Assembly (NCBI GenBank): GCA_024036415.1
Contig: JAMWET010003607.1
Location: forward strand, 47,501-111,500
Reading direction: 5' to 3'
Origin: Prochilodus magdalenae
Lineage: Eukaryota; Chordata; Actinopteri; Characiformes; Prochilodontidae
DNA: 64,000 bases
A program made the translations under genes and the position numbers. Below the pieces are notes generated by a model. It worked only from the letters and a program-made list of their open reading frames with translations, searched no databases and was not told the origin of the DNA. Position 1 is the first letter of the stretch; each line of letters opens with the position of its first letter. Below, piece after piece: positions 24,775 through 36,780 of this stretch.

Positions 24775-25552
24775 ATGACTGTCTTTATGCTGACCTCCAT
24801 CTTTCAGGAAGCTACTTAGTAAGTTATACCTGAGTGAAGATTACCTGAGTGAGCTAGCTGGTGTGCAGTATCCGCCTGTCCCCGGTCCGACTGTTAAAGC
24901 TGGTTGGTCTGATTTTATTTAGGAACCCTTACATGAAGTCTGTCTGGGTTGACGGTTGCTGATGTGCAGGTCTGTATATGAACATGCTCTCCGTGTTATT
25001 TAGCGGCGGTCGTGTGATTGGGGTTTGATTTATGTGACTCTCATCAGCATGTAATGATTTTAAACTGCTTCTGCTGAAACCGTTCCTGATCCGTAGCGGA
25101 GCTGCCTTCACAATGGCAGATGATTTCCCCCGTTTCTCTGCTCCACCAGCGCCTTCTCTAAAGAGCCTCTACACACATGTAATGATAGAGCTGAGCTTAA
25201 TTACCTCCAGAACTGCCGAGACTGAAGCGCAGCAGGACGACCCGCAGGGTTTATCTCTGGAAACACCTGCACTTCTCTCTCTCTTTATATACTGTATATA
25301 TAGTGGGGCTCGTGCTTCAGCGCCAGTGAAGTGTTTGGTTTAACAGTTTGGTAGGTCTTCCACACACTAACTGAGACCCTACTCATCATCTCGTCTCCAG
25401 GTTCCCCAGTTTTTCACCAACGGCACAGCTGCAGCTGCTAGGACCAATGGGGTCAACCAATTTGAGGTAAACCAGTGGGACACCAGCAGGAGACCAGTTG
25501 CTTATGCCACCCCACTGTTGTCATGTGTGGGCGTGTACCAGATCCAAGAAAG
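24775..25552. other. Intergenic unique sequence
   Basis: No gene recognised. A short open frame starting at 25,113 has no domain and no matching splice structure. Confidence 0.5.
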
Positions 25553-25681
25553 CTAGCAAGTTTTGACAGAACATAGCTGTATGGAAACCTAACTGCTTGC
25601 ATTCGTGGCTAGCTTTAAGCGAGGACAGCACAGGGGTTTGCATGCTGGCTAACCAAGTCAGCTATCAAGTGACCGAACATA

Positions 25682-27352
25682 CAGTGGGGAGAACAAGTAT
25701 TTGATACACTGCTGATTTTTCAGGTTTTCCCACTTGCAAAGCATGTAGAAGACTGTCATTTTTATCATAGGTACTCTTCAACTGTGAGTGATGGAATCTA
25801 AAACAAAAATCCAGAAAAATACATTGTATGATTTTTAAATAATTAATTTCCATTTTATTGTGGGAAATAAGTATTTGATCATCTATCAACCAGTAAGAAT
25901 TTTGGCTCTCATAGACATGTACTTCTTCTTTAAGAAGCCCTCCTGTTCTCCACTCATTACCTGTATTAACTGCACCTGTTTGAACTCGTTACCTGTATAA
26001 AAGACACCTGTCCACACACTCAATCAGTCAGACTCCAGCATCTCCACAATGCCCAAGACCAGAGAGCTTTGTAAGGACATCAGGGATAAAATTGTAGACC
26101 TGCACAAGGCTGGGATGGGCTACAGGACAATAGGCAAGCAGCTTGGTGAGAGAAGGCAACAACTGTTGGTGCAATTATTAGAAAATGGAAAGAAATGCAA
26201 AATAACGGATAATCTCCCTCGGTCTGGGGGGCGCCATGCAAGATCTCACCTCGTGAGGTATGGAGCATCAAATGATCTTGAGGAAGGTGAGGAATGAGCC
26301 CAGAATTACACGGCAGGACCTGGTCAATGACCTGAATAGAGCTGGGACCACAGTCTCATAGAAAAACAATCAGTAACACTCTACGCCGTCCAAGGATTTA
26401 AAATCCTGCAGTGCACGCCAGGTTGCCCTTCCTCAAGCCAACCCATGTCAAAAGCCCGTCTGAAGTTTGCAATAATGTACCATCTGAATGATCCAGAGGA
26501 GGAATGGGAGTATGTCATGTGGTCTGATGAGACAAAAATAGAACTTTTTGGTTTAAAAAAACTCCACTCGTCATGTTTGGAGGAAGAAGAATGATGAGTA
26601 CACAACCCCAAGAAACACCATCCCCAAACCGTAAAGCATGTGGCGGTGGAAAACATCATTCTTTGGGGATGCTTTTCTGCAAAGGGGACAGGACGACTGC
26701 ACCGTATTGTGGGAAGGATGGATTGGTGGCCATGTATCGTGAGATTTTTGGCCAACAACCTCCTCCCTCAGTAAGAGCACTGAAGATTGGGTCGTGGCTG
26801 GGTCTTCCAGCATGATAACGACCCAAAAAACACACAGGCCAGGGCAACTAAAGAGTGGCTCCGTAGGAAACATCTTAAAGGTCCTGGGAGTGGCCTAGCC
26901 AGTCTCCAGACCTGAATCCAATAGAAAAATCTTTGGAGGGAGCTTAAAGTCCGTGTGGGCCCAGCGACAGCCACCGAAAACCTGAAGGCTCTGGAGGAGA
27001 TCTGTATGGAGGAGTGGCTTGAAGCGTGCAGGCCAAAATCCCCGCTGCAGTGTGTGCAAACCTTGTCAAGAAACTACAGGAAACGTCTCATCTCTGTAAT
27101 TGCAAACAAAGGTTTTCTGTACCAAATATTAAGTTTCTTTTTCTGGTGTATCAAATACTTATTTCCCACAATAAAATGGGAAATGAATTATTTTGAAAAA
27201 ATCATATCAATGTATTTTTCTGGATTTTTGTTTTAGATTCCATCACTCACAGTTGAAGAGTACCTATGATAAAAATTACAGTCTTCTACATGCTTTGCAA
27301 GTGGGAAAACCTGAAAAATCAGCAGTGTATCAAATACTTGTTCTCCTCACTG
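25682..27352 (+). mobile_element. Tc1-like transposon, near complete, with about 200-bp terminal inverted repeats
   Basis: The 1,671-bp element starts CAGTGGGGAGAACAAGTATT and ends AATACTTGTTCTCCTCACTG. The two terminal inverted repeats match nearly base for base for about 200 bp (25,682-25,880 and 27,150-27,352), so the insertion is young. TA dinucleotides flank it at 25,680-25,681 and 27,353-27,354, the standard Tc1 target duplication. The host DNA on both sides is the 107-bp satellite unit. The internal gene is broken and is listed separately. Confidence 0.95.
26049..27090 (+). pseudogene. Tc1-like transposase, frameshifted
   Basis: The reading begins [20 protein letters not shown], the N-terminal paired-like DNA-binding domain of a fish Tc1 transposase, and the first frame closes at 26,297. 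Downstream, the three catalytic sites can still be read: WSDETK (Asp codon at 26,526), QHDNDPK (26,814) and SPDLNPIE (Glu codon at 26,924). They lie in different frames. The second-to-third site distance is not a multiple of three, confirming indels. The protein cannot be made as one chain. By sequence it belongs to the DD34E class. Confidence 0.9.
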
Positions 27353-29448
27353 TAGCTGTATGGAAACCTAACTGCTTGCATTCGTGGCTAGCTTTAAGCG
27401 AGGACAGCATGGGGGTTAGCATGCTGGCTAACCAAGTCAGCTATCGAGTGACCGAACATAGCTGTATGGAAACCTAACTGCTTGCATTCGTGGCTAGCTT
27501 TTAGCGAGGACAGCATAGGTGGTTAGCATGCTGGCTAACCAAGTCAGCTATCGAGTGACTGAACATAGCTGTATGGAAACCTAACTGCTTGCATTAGTGG
27601 CTAGCTTTTAGCGAGGACAGCATAGGTGGTTAGCATGCTGGCTAACCAAGTCAGCTATTGAGTGACCGAACATAGCTGTATGGAAACCTAGCTTGCTGCT
27701 TGCAAAAATAGTGGCTAGCTTTTAGCGAGGACGGCATAGGTGGTTAGCATGCTGGCTAACTTAGTCAGCATTCGCTATCGAGTGCCGAACATAGCTGTAT
27801 GGAAAAAATTAACTGCTTGCATTGGGTAATTAGAACTGCTTGCGTTAGTTCTTCGGTGGCTTTAGCTTTTTAGCGAGGACAGCATAGGTGGTTACCTTGC
27901 TGGCTAACCAAGTCAGCTATCGAGTGACCGAACATAGCTGTATGGAAACCTAACTGCTTGAATTTGTGGCTAGCTTTTAGCAAGGACAGCACAGAGGTTA
28001 GCATGCTGGCTAACCAAGACAGCTATCGAGTGACCGAACATAGCTGTATGGAAACCTAACTGCTTGCATTCGTGGCTAGCTTTTAGCGAAGACAGCATAG
28101 GTGGTTAGCATGCTGGCTAACCAAGTAAGCTATCGAGCGACCGAACATAGCTGTATGGGAACCTAACTGTTTGCATTCGTGGCTAGCTTTTAGCGAGGAC
28201 AGCACGGGGGTTAGCATGCTGGCTAACCAAGACAGCTATCGAGTGACTGAACATAGCTGTATGGAAACCTAACTGCTTGCATTCGTGGCTAGCTTTTAAT
28301 GAGGACAGCATAGGTGGTTAGCATGCTGGCTAACCAAGTCAGCTATTGAGTGACCGAACATAGCTGTATGGAAACCTAACTGCTTGCATTAGTGGCTAGC
28401 TTTTAGCGAGGACAGCATAGGTGGTTAGCATGCTGGCTAACTTAGTCAGCTATCGAGTGACCGAACATAGCTGTATGGAAACCTAACTGCTTGCATTGGT
28501 AATTTAACTGCTTGCATTCGTGGCTAGCTTTTAGCGAGGACAGCATAGGTGGTTGGCTTGCTGGCTAACCAAGTCAGCTATCGAGTGACCGAACATAGCT
28601 GTATGGAAACCTAACTGCTTGCATTCGTGGCTAGCTTTTAGCGAAGACAGCATAGGTGGTTAGCATGCTGGCTAACTTAGTCAGCTATCGAGTGACTGAA
28701 CATAGCTGTATGGAAACCTAACTGCTTGCATTCGTGGCTAGCTTTAAGCGAGGACAGCATGGGGGTTAGCATGCTGGCTAACCAAGTCAGCTATCGAGTG
28801 ACCGAACATAGCTGTATGGAAACCTAACTGCTTGCATTCGTGGCTAGCTTTTAGCAAGGACAGCATAGGTGGTTAGCATGCTGGCTAACTTAGTCAGCTA
28901 TCGAGTGACCGAACATAGCTGTATGGAAACCTAACTGCTTGCATTAGTGGCTAGCTTTTAGCAAGGACAGCATAGGTGGTTAGCATGCTGGCTAACTTAG
29001 TCAGCCATCGAGTGACCGAACATAGCTGTATGGAAACCTAACTGCTTGCATTCGTGGCTAGCTTTTAGCGAGGACAGCATAGGTGGTTAGCTTGCTGGCT
29101 AACCAAGTCAGCTATCGAGTGACTGAACATAGCTGTATGGAAATCTAACTGCTTGCATTCGTGGCTAGCTTTTAGCGAGGACAGCACGAGGGTTAGCATG
29201 CGTGCTAACCAAGTCAGCTATCGAGTGACCGAACATAGCTGTATGGAAACCTAACTGCTTGCATTCGTGGCTAGCTTTTAGCGAGGACAGCATGGGGGTT
29301 AGTATGCTGGCTAACCAAGACAGCTATCGAGTGACCGAACATAGCTGTATGGGAACCTAACTGTTTGCATTCGTGGCTAGCTTTCAGCGAGGACAGCATA
29401 GGTGGTTAGCATGCTGGCTAACCAAGACAGCTATCGAGTGACCGAACT

Positions 29449-30080
29449 ATCTAGATCTCCACTTTCTTGCACGCTTCATTCTTCTACAGATGTATATGTA
29501 CAAAGATGCATCACATAAACCGGAGAAAGAAGAAATAGAGGTTATAAGCTTCTCCAGGTTCACCACTACACTGCTGTGAACTGGAAACAAACGCTGGCAG
29601 GAACGAAAAGCACAGAGAGAAGAAGGGATGCTTGAATGAAGGTGAAGAGTGGACACAGTGGACGCCTGATATTATGTCCAGCTGGTGAGGGGTGTTTATG
29701 TCTTTTCCAGACCCTGAGAAGTGTGGATGAGGTAAATGGATTACGGTTCTTCTCCAGGGCCCTCAGCTCGGAGGCTGCGCTCTGATTTGATTTGGATCTT
29801 TAGAGAAGTCACCCGTCCAGAATCTGTTTACCTCTGAACTTCAGGGGTGTCTGGGCTCTCCATAATTAAAGAGAGATGACTGGTGCCGTGGGGCAGCTCA
29901 TGGCCAGAGGCACTTCATGAATATACCATAGAGCTGAAGCCCACTGCCCCTCTACAGCTTCACTGACCCTGTCCAATCTTCTACAACCCCAGTCCCAGAA
30001 CAGGTCAGCCCATACGTTAAACACCAGCGGTGCAGACACTCCACACAGTGCTACCTAAGGTCTGTGAGTGGTCTGGCATG
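29449..30080. other. Right flank of the 107-bp array, then unique sequence
   Basis: Positions 29,449-29,640 repeat the flank also present at about 14,600-14,750 (AGAGGTTATAAGCTTCTCCA, then CACCACTACACTG). The rest to 30,080 is unique, with no gene recognised. Confidence 0.65.
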
Positions 30081-31190
30081 GACACCACGCCTGGGTTTGC
30101 TATTAACACTTAGGGTCTGCTATTAACATTTAAAGTTCTACTAATAACACCTGGGGGTCTGCTATTAACACCTGGGGTTTGCTATTAACACCTGAGTGTC
30201 TGATATAAACACCCTTGGTTCTGCTATTAACACCTGAGGGTCTATTATTAACACCGAGGTTCTGCTATTAACACCTGAGGGTCTGCTATTAACATTTAAG
30301 GTTCTGCTATTGACACCACAGGGTCTGTTATTAACACATGAGGTTCTGCTATTAGCACCTGAGGGTCTGCTATTAACATGTAAAGTTCTGCTGTTAACAC
30401 TTGAGAGTCTGATATAAACACCCTTGGTTCTGCTATTTGCACATAAGGGTCTGTTATTAACACCTGAGGGTCTGCTATTAACATTTAAGGTTCTGCTATT
30501 AACACCTGGGGCCTGCTATTAACATCTAAAATTCGGCTATTAACACCTGGGGTTTGCTATTAACACCTGAGTGTCTAATATAAACACCCTTGGTTCTGCT
30601 ATTAGCACATGAGGGTCTATTATTAACATCGAGGTTCTGCTATTAGCACATAAGGTTCTGCTATTAACACCTGAGGGTCTGCTATTAACATTTAAGGTTC
30701 TGCTATTAACACCCGAGCGTCTGCTATTAACACCTTAGAGTCTGATATGAACACCCTTGGTTCTGCTATTAGCACATGAGGGTCTGTTATTAACATCGAG
30801 GTTCTGCTATTAGCACATAAGGTTCTGCTATTAACACCTGAGGGTCTGCTATTAACATTTAAGGTTCTGCTATTAACACCTGAGCGTCTGCTATTAACAC
30901 CTTAGAGTCTGATATAAACACCCTTGGTTCTGCTATTAGCACATGAGGGTCTGTTATTAACATCGAGGTTCTGCTATTAGCACATAAGGTTCTGCTATTA
31001 ACACCTGAGGGTCTGTTATTAACATTTAAGGTTCTGCTATTAACACCTGAGGGTCTGTTATTAACACCTGGGCTTCTGCTTTTTGCACCTGAAGGTTCTG
31101 TTATTAACACCAGAGTGTCTGCTATTAACATCTAAGGTTCTGTTATTAACACCTGAGAGTTTGCTATTAACACCAGAGGTTCTGCCACAA
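30080..31190. repeat. About 20-bp minisatellite (TCTGCTATTAACACCTGAGG)
   Basis: About 55 units of 19-22 bp with the constant block CTGCTATTAACA and variable tails (CCTGAGGGT, TTTAAGGTT, TCGAGGTT, CCCTTGGTT). Tails recur in the same order over blocks of roughly 170-190 bp, for example 30,600-30,780 against 30,780-30,950, so there is a higher-order repeat. Confidence 0.94.
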
Positions 31191-31640
31191 CTCTTCTGCT
31201 GGAATGAGGTCTGGACGTTGACTCAGCTGTTCTAAAGTGATTCTGCTTTATAGGTTCTGTGTAGTCTAACTGCGGGGTTAGGGTCGTAGTCAGTCTGCAG
31301 AACCACCTTCTTCTGAGGTTCAGTTCATGAACATTCCCATGTAGAGAACCTTCTTCTTCTGCTGCTTAATAGAATCAGGAATTTAACTTTGTACCAAATG
31401 AAGACAAGCTGTTCAGGACCAAAAGCAACGTCCTGTGACACTGCCACCACCTTGTTTCACAGTAGGGATGAGGTTCTCTGCTGGAACAGTGTGTGTTCAG
31501 GTTAGCTAGGTATAAGACTGTGTTTAGGCCGGAGAACCTGATACTGGCTTTTCATCTCAGCCCAGAGAGAGTCCAGAGAGGTCAGCAGTGTGTCCGGCAG
31601 TGTTAATATGTGACTCCACTGTGTGTTCCTATATTTCTCT
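31191..31640. other. Intergenic unique sequence
   Basis: No gene or repeat recognised between the 20-bp array and the pyrimidine tract. Confidence 0.5.
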
Positions 31641-32455
31641 GCCCCCCACTCTCTCTCTCCCCACTCCCTCTCTCTCCCACATAGTGGCTCATGCGCTCAC
31701 TCTCGCCAGTCTTTCCCCCTTTCTCTCTTTCTCTCCCTCTCTCTCTCCCTCTCCCGCTCTCTCTGAATTAATCTATATTTCTCTCTCTCCCCTTCTCCCT
31801 CTCTCTCCCCCTCCTCTCTCTCTCTGTCGATCACCTTCTCTCTCTCCGTCTCTCTCTATTTCTTTATTTCTCTTTCTCTACCCCTCCCTATATTTCTCTT
31901 TCTCTCATCTCTCTCTCCTCCTCTCTCTGACTTCCTCCCTATTTCTCTCTCTCCCCTCTCTCACTCTCTCCCTCTCCCTTTCTCTCTTTTCTCTTTCTCT
32001 CCCCTCTCTCACTCTCTCTCTCCCTCTCTCTTTCTCTCTCCTTTCTCTCTCTCTCACCCCTTTCTCTCTCTCTCCTTCTCCCTCTCTTTCTTTCCTTTCT
32101 CTCTCTTTCTCACCCTTCCCTCTCTCTATCACTCCCCTTCTCTCTCCCTCTCTTGCCTTCTCTCTCTCTCCCTCTCTCTCTATTTCTCTCTCCCTCCCCT
32201 TACTTCTCTCTTCTCTCTATCTCTCACCATCTCTGAATTACTCTCTGTCTTTCTCTCTCTTTATCCCCCCCCACCCCCCCCCTCTCTCTCTCTCTCTCTA
32301 TCTCTTTCTCTCTCCCTCTCTCTTTCTCTCTCTCTCTATCTCTTTCTCTCTCCCTCTCTCTTTCTCTCTCTCTCTATCTCTTTCTCTCTCCCTCTCTCTT
32401 TCTCTCTCTCTCTATCTCTTTCTCTCTCCCTCTCCACGGGTTTCGTCCTCTCCCC

Positions 32456-32519
<64 letters not shown>

Positions 32520-32520
32520 G
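31640..32520. repeat. Polypyrimidine tract (CT-rich simple sequence)
   Basis: Nearly 900 bases are almost pure C and T on the + strand. They include a (CT)n run at 32,459-32,517 and an internal repeat of about 51 bp (TATCTCTTTCTCTCTCCCTC) at 32,300-32,430. The long open frames on both strands reflect composition and are not genes. Confidence 0.95.
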
Positions 32521-33255
32521 CGCCTCTGTATTTCAGAGAGCGATGATGTAAATCCTTTAATCCTGAACTCTACCCTGCAGTGGACTGTGGGTGGGGTTTC
32601 ACTGCAGCTTATAAATATAATGAATATGCACATAGAACTGCCAGTCTTTATTTTAATAGTCTATATCTCATATTTTTCCAGTTTATTTTTCAGTTTACAT
32701 CATTTCATCCGATACAGGTTAACCGTCTGTATCTGTAACTAACTATATATGCAGATGGGCTCTGTTCTAACTGGTCCTGTATCTTATCTCGTTTGTGGAA
32801 TAAACAAATAAAGAGTGTGATGTCTGAAACGGTGTATTATGACTGTCGGGTTTGATGTTACTACAGTCGTTCTGATCTCTGTAGTCAAGATTTCTCCCTG
32901 TACGTCTCGCAGTAATGGTCTTATTCTACTGTGTAATGTCTGGAGGTTCTAGATAACTGAGTGTGAGTGGTTGTTGGGAGTGTTAAACAGTGCTGGCAGC
33001 TTGGTGTCGTGACTCTTACTGAGACTCACTGTGTATGTGGCAGAATATGACGTGACATAAACAGCTAATGCTCCATGCTCCAGCTTTAGCATAAAATATG
33101 CACATTGAGAAGATAAGGAAAATCAGCCAATCGTGTGGCAGCAGTGCAGTGTTTAAACTGCAGCTATGGTCCGACAGCTTCAGGTTCACACCCACCCTCA
33201 GGTAAATGCAATCTCAGTGGTTTTGAGTGTGGCAAGACTGTCAGCCTGGTATGAG
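32521..33255. other. Intergenic unique sequence
   Basis: AT-rich unique sequence with an AATAAA at 32,801 region. No gene can be assigned to it. Confidence 0.5.
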
Positions 33256-33590
33256 TGTTTCTCCAACTACTGATCTTCTGAGATCACACACAGCAACTCT
33301 AGAGTTCCTGAGAACGGGGCAGGAAGGTGAGCAGCAGTTATGTGGACCTAACTGATGAAAGAGGTCAGTGGAGAACAGCCAGACTGGTTCCAGGGTTAGG
33401 GTTAGGGTTAGGGTTAGGCTATCTCCTGAGATCTTCAGACACACCGTCTCTAGAGTTCCTCAGAACGGAGCAAGAAGGTGAACAGCAGTTATGTGGACCT
33501 AACTGATGAGAGAGGTCAGTGGACAATGGCCAGACTGGTTCCAGGATTAGAGTTAGGGTTAGGTTAGCGTTAGGGGGTCCCAAAGACCCA
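33255..33590 (+). pseudogene. Tandemly duplicated Tc1-like transposase fragment with telomere-like repeats
   Basis: Two copies of about 160 bp (33,262-33,390 and 33,425-33,545) share TCTAGAGTTCCTGAGAACGG, GCAGCAGTTATGTGGACCTA, GAGAGGTCAGTGGA and CCAGACTGGTTCCAG. This matches, from memory, an internal segment of a fish Tc1-family transposase gene. The first copy ends in perfect TTAGGG repeats (33,391-33,417), the second in degenerate ones (33,545-33,575). Confidence 0.6.
33391..33417 (+). repeat. Interstitial telomeric repeat (TTAGGG)n
   Basis: Four tandem GGTTAG units in register, identical to vertebrate telomere sequence, sit at the junction of the two Tc1 fragments. A degenerate version follows the second fragment at about 33,545-33,575. 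Confidence 0.9.
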
Positions 33591-34375
33591 GTAAAGCGTA
33601 ACTTAGTGTAAATAAGAGTAACTGGCAAGGCCGCCTAGAGTCCGCCTAAGTAGGATACAATCTTGCGAGGGCCGTATCTCCTGTTCCCTGAGGGGTTGCA
33701 GTGAGAACCATGGCCCGTTGGAAAGGGCACAACCCGCCCCTCTTCTCCAGTAGTTTAAGTTATGACGTTATTAGCGGTTAGTCAGTGCTAACGTGTAAAG
33801 CTTAGCTGTATGTGCCACATCCTGTCTTGTCTTGCCCATAGTTGTGTCTCTGTTTCTCTTCTGCTACCTCCATGTCCTTTGCTACTTCTGCACCCTCTTG
33901 TCATGCTCCGCCCCTTCCCAGGTGTTCCCAATTAGTCCATGTGTATTTAGACTCCCTGTTGGTGCCCTGGGTTTGCTTGGTGCTTTTTCTTCGTCTTCCT
34001 GCCGGTTGTTATGTGTCTCTGTTCCTCGTTTTTAGTTGTGTCTTGTTTTTCTAGAGTCGTCGGTTTCTGTTTGTACTACTTGGATAATATTAAAGAATTG
34101 TGTGCTGTCTCCTCGTCTCGCTGCGTCATATTATGTGCCTAGATAAACTGGAGGAAATGAAGCTGAGTGGATAAAATAATGAGTATAAATAAAAATATAT
34201 ATTTAATTATATAAACCAAACACATCAAAGCACAGCTGTCATGCTTTTACATTAAAGACTTTTTATTTCTTTAGTAATAATTTTACACCATATCCAAATC
34301 ATCACTGTCCAGATACAACAATCTAAGTTGCAATCTCCAAAAGGCAGCCTTACAGGAGACGCCTCAGTTACATTA
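33590..34375 (+). repeat. Unique sequence with a possible LTR-like or retroelement-tail block at 33,810-34,125
   Basis: The block from CCTGTCTTGTCTTGCCC through CATGCTCCGCCCCTTCCCAG and CCAATTAGTCCATGTGTATTTAGACTCCC to GATAATATTAAAGAATTG has a pyrimidine-rich body, a TATA-like word and a terminal poly(A)-type signal. This is the style of fish LTR or retroelement tails. No target duplication or internal coding region is visible, so the call is tentative. Confidence 0.3.
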
Positions 34376-35572
34376 TGGGCAGTAGCTCAGAATTAGCGCG
34401 CACAGGATGGGCAGTAGCTCAGAATCAGAGCGCACAGGATGGGCAGTAGCTCAGCATCAGAGCGCACAGGATGGGCATTAGTTTAAAATCAAAGCGCACA
34501 GGATGGGCAGTAGCTCCGCATCAGAGTGCACGGGATGGGCATTAGCTCAGAATCAGAGTGCACAGGATGGGCAGTAGCTCCGCATCAGAGTGCACAGGAT
34601 GGGCAGTAGCTCAGCATCAGAGCACACAGGATGGGCAATAGCTCAGCATCAGAGCGCACAGGATGGGCAGTAGCTCAGCATCAGAGCGCACAGGATGGGC
34701 AGTAGCTCAGAATCAGATTGCACAGGATGGGCAGTAGCTCCGCATCAGAGCACACAGGATGGGCAGTAGCTCCACATGGGAGCGCACAGGATGGGCAGTA
34801 GCTCAGAATCAGAGCACACAGGATGGCCAGTAGCTCCGCATGAGAGCGCACAGGATGGGCAGTAGCTCCGCATTAGAGCGCACAGAATGGGCAGTAGCTC
34901 AGAATCAGAGCGCACAGGATGGGCAGTAGCTCAGAATCAGAGCACACAGGATGGCCAGTAGCTCTGCATTAGAGCGCACAGGATGGGCAGTAGCTCAGCA
35001 TCAGAGTGCACAGGATAGGCAGTAGCTCAGCATCAGAGCGCACAGGATGGGCAGTAGCTCAGAATCAGAGCACACAGGATGGGCATTAGCTCAGCACAGA
35101 GCGCACAGGATGGGCAGTAGCTCCGCATTAGAGCGCACAGGATGGGCAGTAGCTCAGCATCAGAGTGCACAGGATAGGCAGTAGTTCAGCATCAGAGCGC
35201 ACAGGATGGGCAGTAGCTCCGCATCAGAGTGCACAGGATGGGCAGTAGCCCAGCATCAGAGCACACAGGATGGGCAGTAGCTCAGAATCAGAGTGCACAG
35301 GATGGGCAGTAGCTCAGCACAGAGCGCACAGGATGGGCAGTAGCTCAGCATCAGAGCACACAGGATGGGCAGTAGCTCAGAATCAGAGCGCACAGGATGG
35401 GCAGTAGCTCAGAATCAAAGCACACAGGATGGCCAGTAGCTCCGCATGAGAGCGCACAGGATGGGCAGTAGCTCCGCATGAGAGCGCACAGAATGGGCAG
35501 TAGCTCAGAATCAGAGCGCACAGGATGGGCAGTAGCTCAGAATCAGAGCGCACAGGATGGGCAGTAGCTGCA
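34375..35572. repeat. 32-bp minisatellite (GGATGGGCAGTAGCTCAGAA)
   Basis: About 37 copies of a 32-bp unit ending in TCAGAGCGCACA. The main variants are CAGAAT, CAGCAT or CCGCAT and GCGCACA or GCACACA. Several 31-bp units lack one base. A multi-unit block at 34,785-34,980 is repeated near 35,370-35,560. Confidence 0.95.
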
Positions 35573-36780
35573 CAGCCGACCACAGAGTTTGGGCAGTAGC
35601 TCAGCTCTGGCAAAGAAAGCACACAGACAGTCAACTCTGACAGAAGGACTGAGAGCACTATGTGGTGTTAGCAGTCAGCAGGGGAACTAATTACCAGACA
35701 CTCGACTGAACAGCTAATGTTTAAGCCTAGACTTGAAGACTGGGGCTGTGTCTGAGTACCGAACACTAACTGGAAGGTTATTCCAAAGCTGGGGGGGCTT
35801 TGTATGAAAAGCCCCCCCCGCCCGATGTAACGTCACTAATTCTAGATACTTATAGTGATCAGCCCCTTCAGATCTGAGTTCACCTACAAATTAGAGGAAT
35901 CTCAGACCCAGCATACATCTACATACGTATAATAAGAGCATTATATAACAGTCCTGCTGAAAGGTGTAGCCGTGGTGATTTCCTCTCGGAGCGACTCTGT
36001 GATGAGTCAGTCACTCGGCTGCATGTATGAGATGATGATAAGGACGTGGGGGTGGGGGGGTCCATTCTGCTCCATCCTTTATATCGCTCTGAACGTCTTC
36101 ACTGAACAATAGAGAGCTAAGCTGAGGAGAGAACGCCGCACAAATCCGCACTCGGAGAGGACGACCGCCGAGCGCTTCGGCATTCACACTTAACAGTCAA
36201 CAGAGGAGCAGAACCAGCTCAGCACAGCTGTGGTACTGTCACAGGAGAACCGCATTTCAGCACCTCAGAAGCAGAGTACTTATTACCTTATATACAGGAC
36301 AGACGTACAAATACATATTATACATCATATTATATATCTATTATATATTATATATATTATATATATATTATATAACACAATAAACACACTCAAACAGCAC
36401 TGCTGTTCCTGCACACCAATGAAGCTCTGTGTTAGGTATTATTAGATATCTAGAACACAGTAAACAAAATGACCACATAAGACTAAGAGTTCCCAGGAGG
36501 ATCAGTCATTTACTGGGCAGTAATGTGCATCATGGTCTGAGACCTAGGACTAACGCTACGCAGCTTCAGTGATCTGTGTTCAGAGGCGTATATGACGGAG
36601 TTGTACGGGGGCCCATTTAAACACATACAGAATTAGTGAATGTTAATTCTCTGCTGTGGGTCTGAAACCCAGAGACAGCATGGACAGGTAAACACTGTCA
36701 CCTGGTGGTCATAACGCAGTACAGCAGCAGACCAGCTTTACACATTACTGTGAGAGTCAGTATGCACCCATCATGCATAA
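35573..36780. other. Intergenic unique sequence with AT-rich patch
   Basis: No gene recognised. A poly(C/G) hairpin-like stretch lies at 35,790-35,822, and an ATATTATAT simple-sequence patch lies at 36,310-36,375. Confidence 0.5.

Larger units (their letters stand above)
25553..29448 (+). repeat. Satellite-like array, unit about 107 bp, split by a Tc1 element
   Basis: The unit is 106-108 bp: CATAGCTGTATGGAAACCTA, then ACTGCTTGCATTCGTGGCTA, GCGAGGACAGCATAGG, GGTTAGCATGCTGGCTAACC and CAGCTATCGAGTGACCGAA. Every intact unit holds a 7-bp perfect hairpin GGTTAGC-ATGCTG-GCTAACC. About one unit lies left of the transposon at 25,682-27,352 and about 20 lie to the right. A few units have small insertions, for example 27,820-27,850 and 28,490-28,510. 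Confidence 0.95.

Noticed and set aside
23414..24778. 454-codon + strand and 410-codon minus strand open frames
   Set aside because: Both are read from a 24-bp minisatellite. Frames stay open because unit length is a multiple of three. No non-repeat domain or gene structure is attached.
29713..29735. Possible micro-exon TTTTCCAG|...GAG|GTAAAT
   Set aside because: Twenty-one bases with splice-like borders occur by chance often; no neighbouring exon supports it.
31588..32742. 384-codon open frame with LSLSPSLS repeats
   Set aside because: Polypyrimidine sequence; stop codons are simply missing because A and G are rare.
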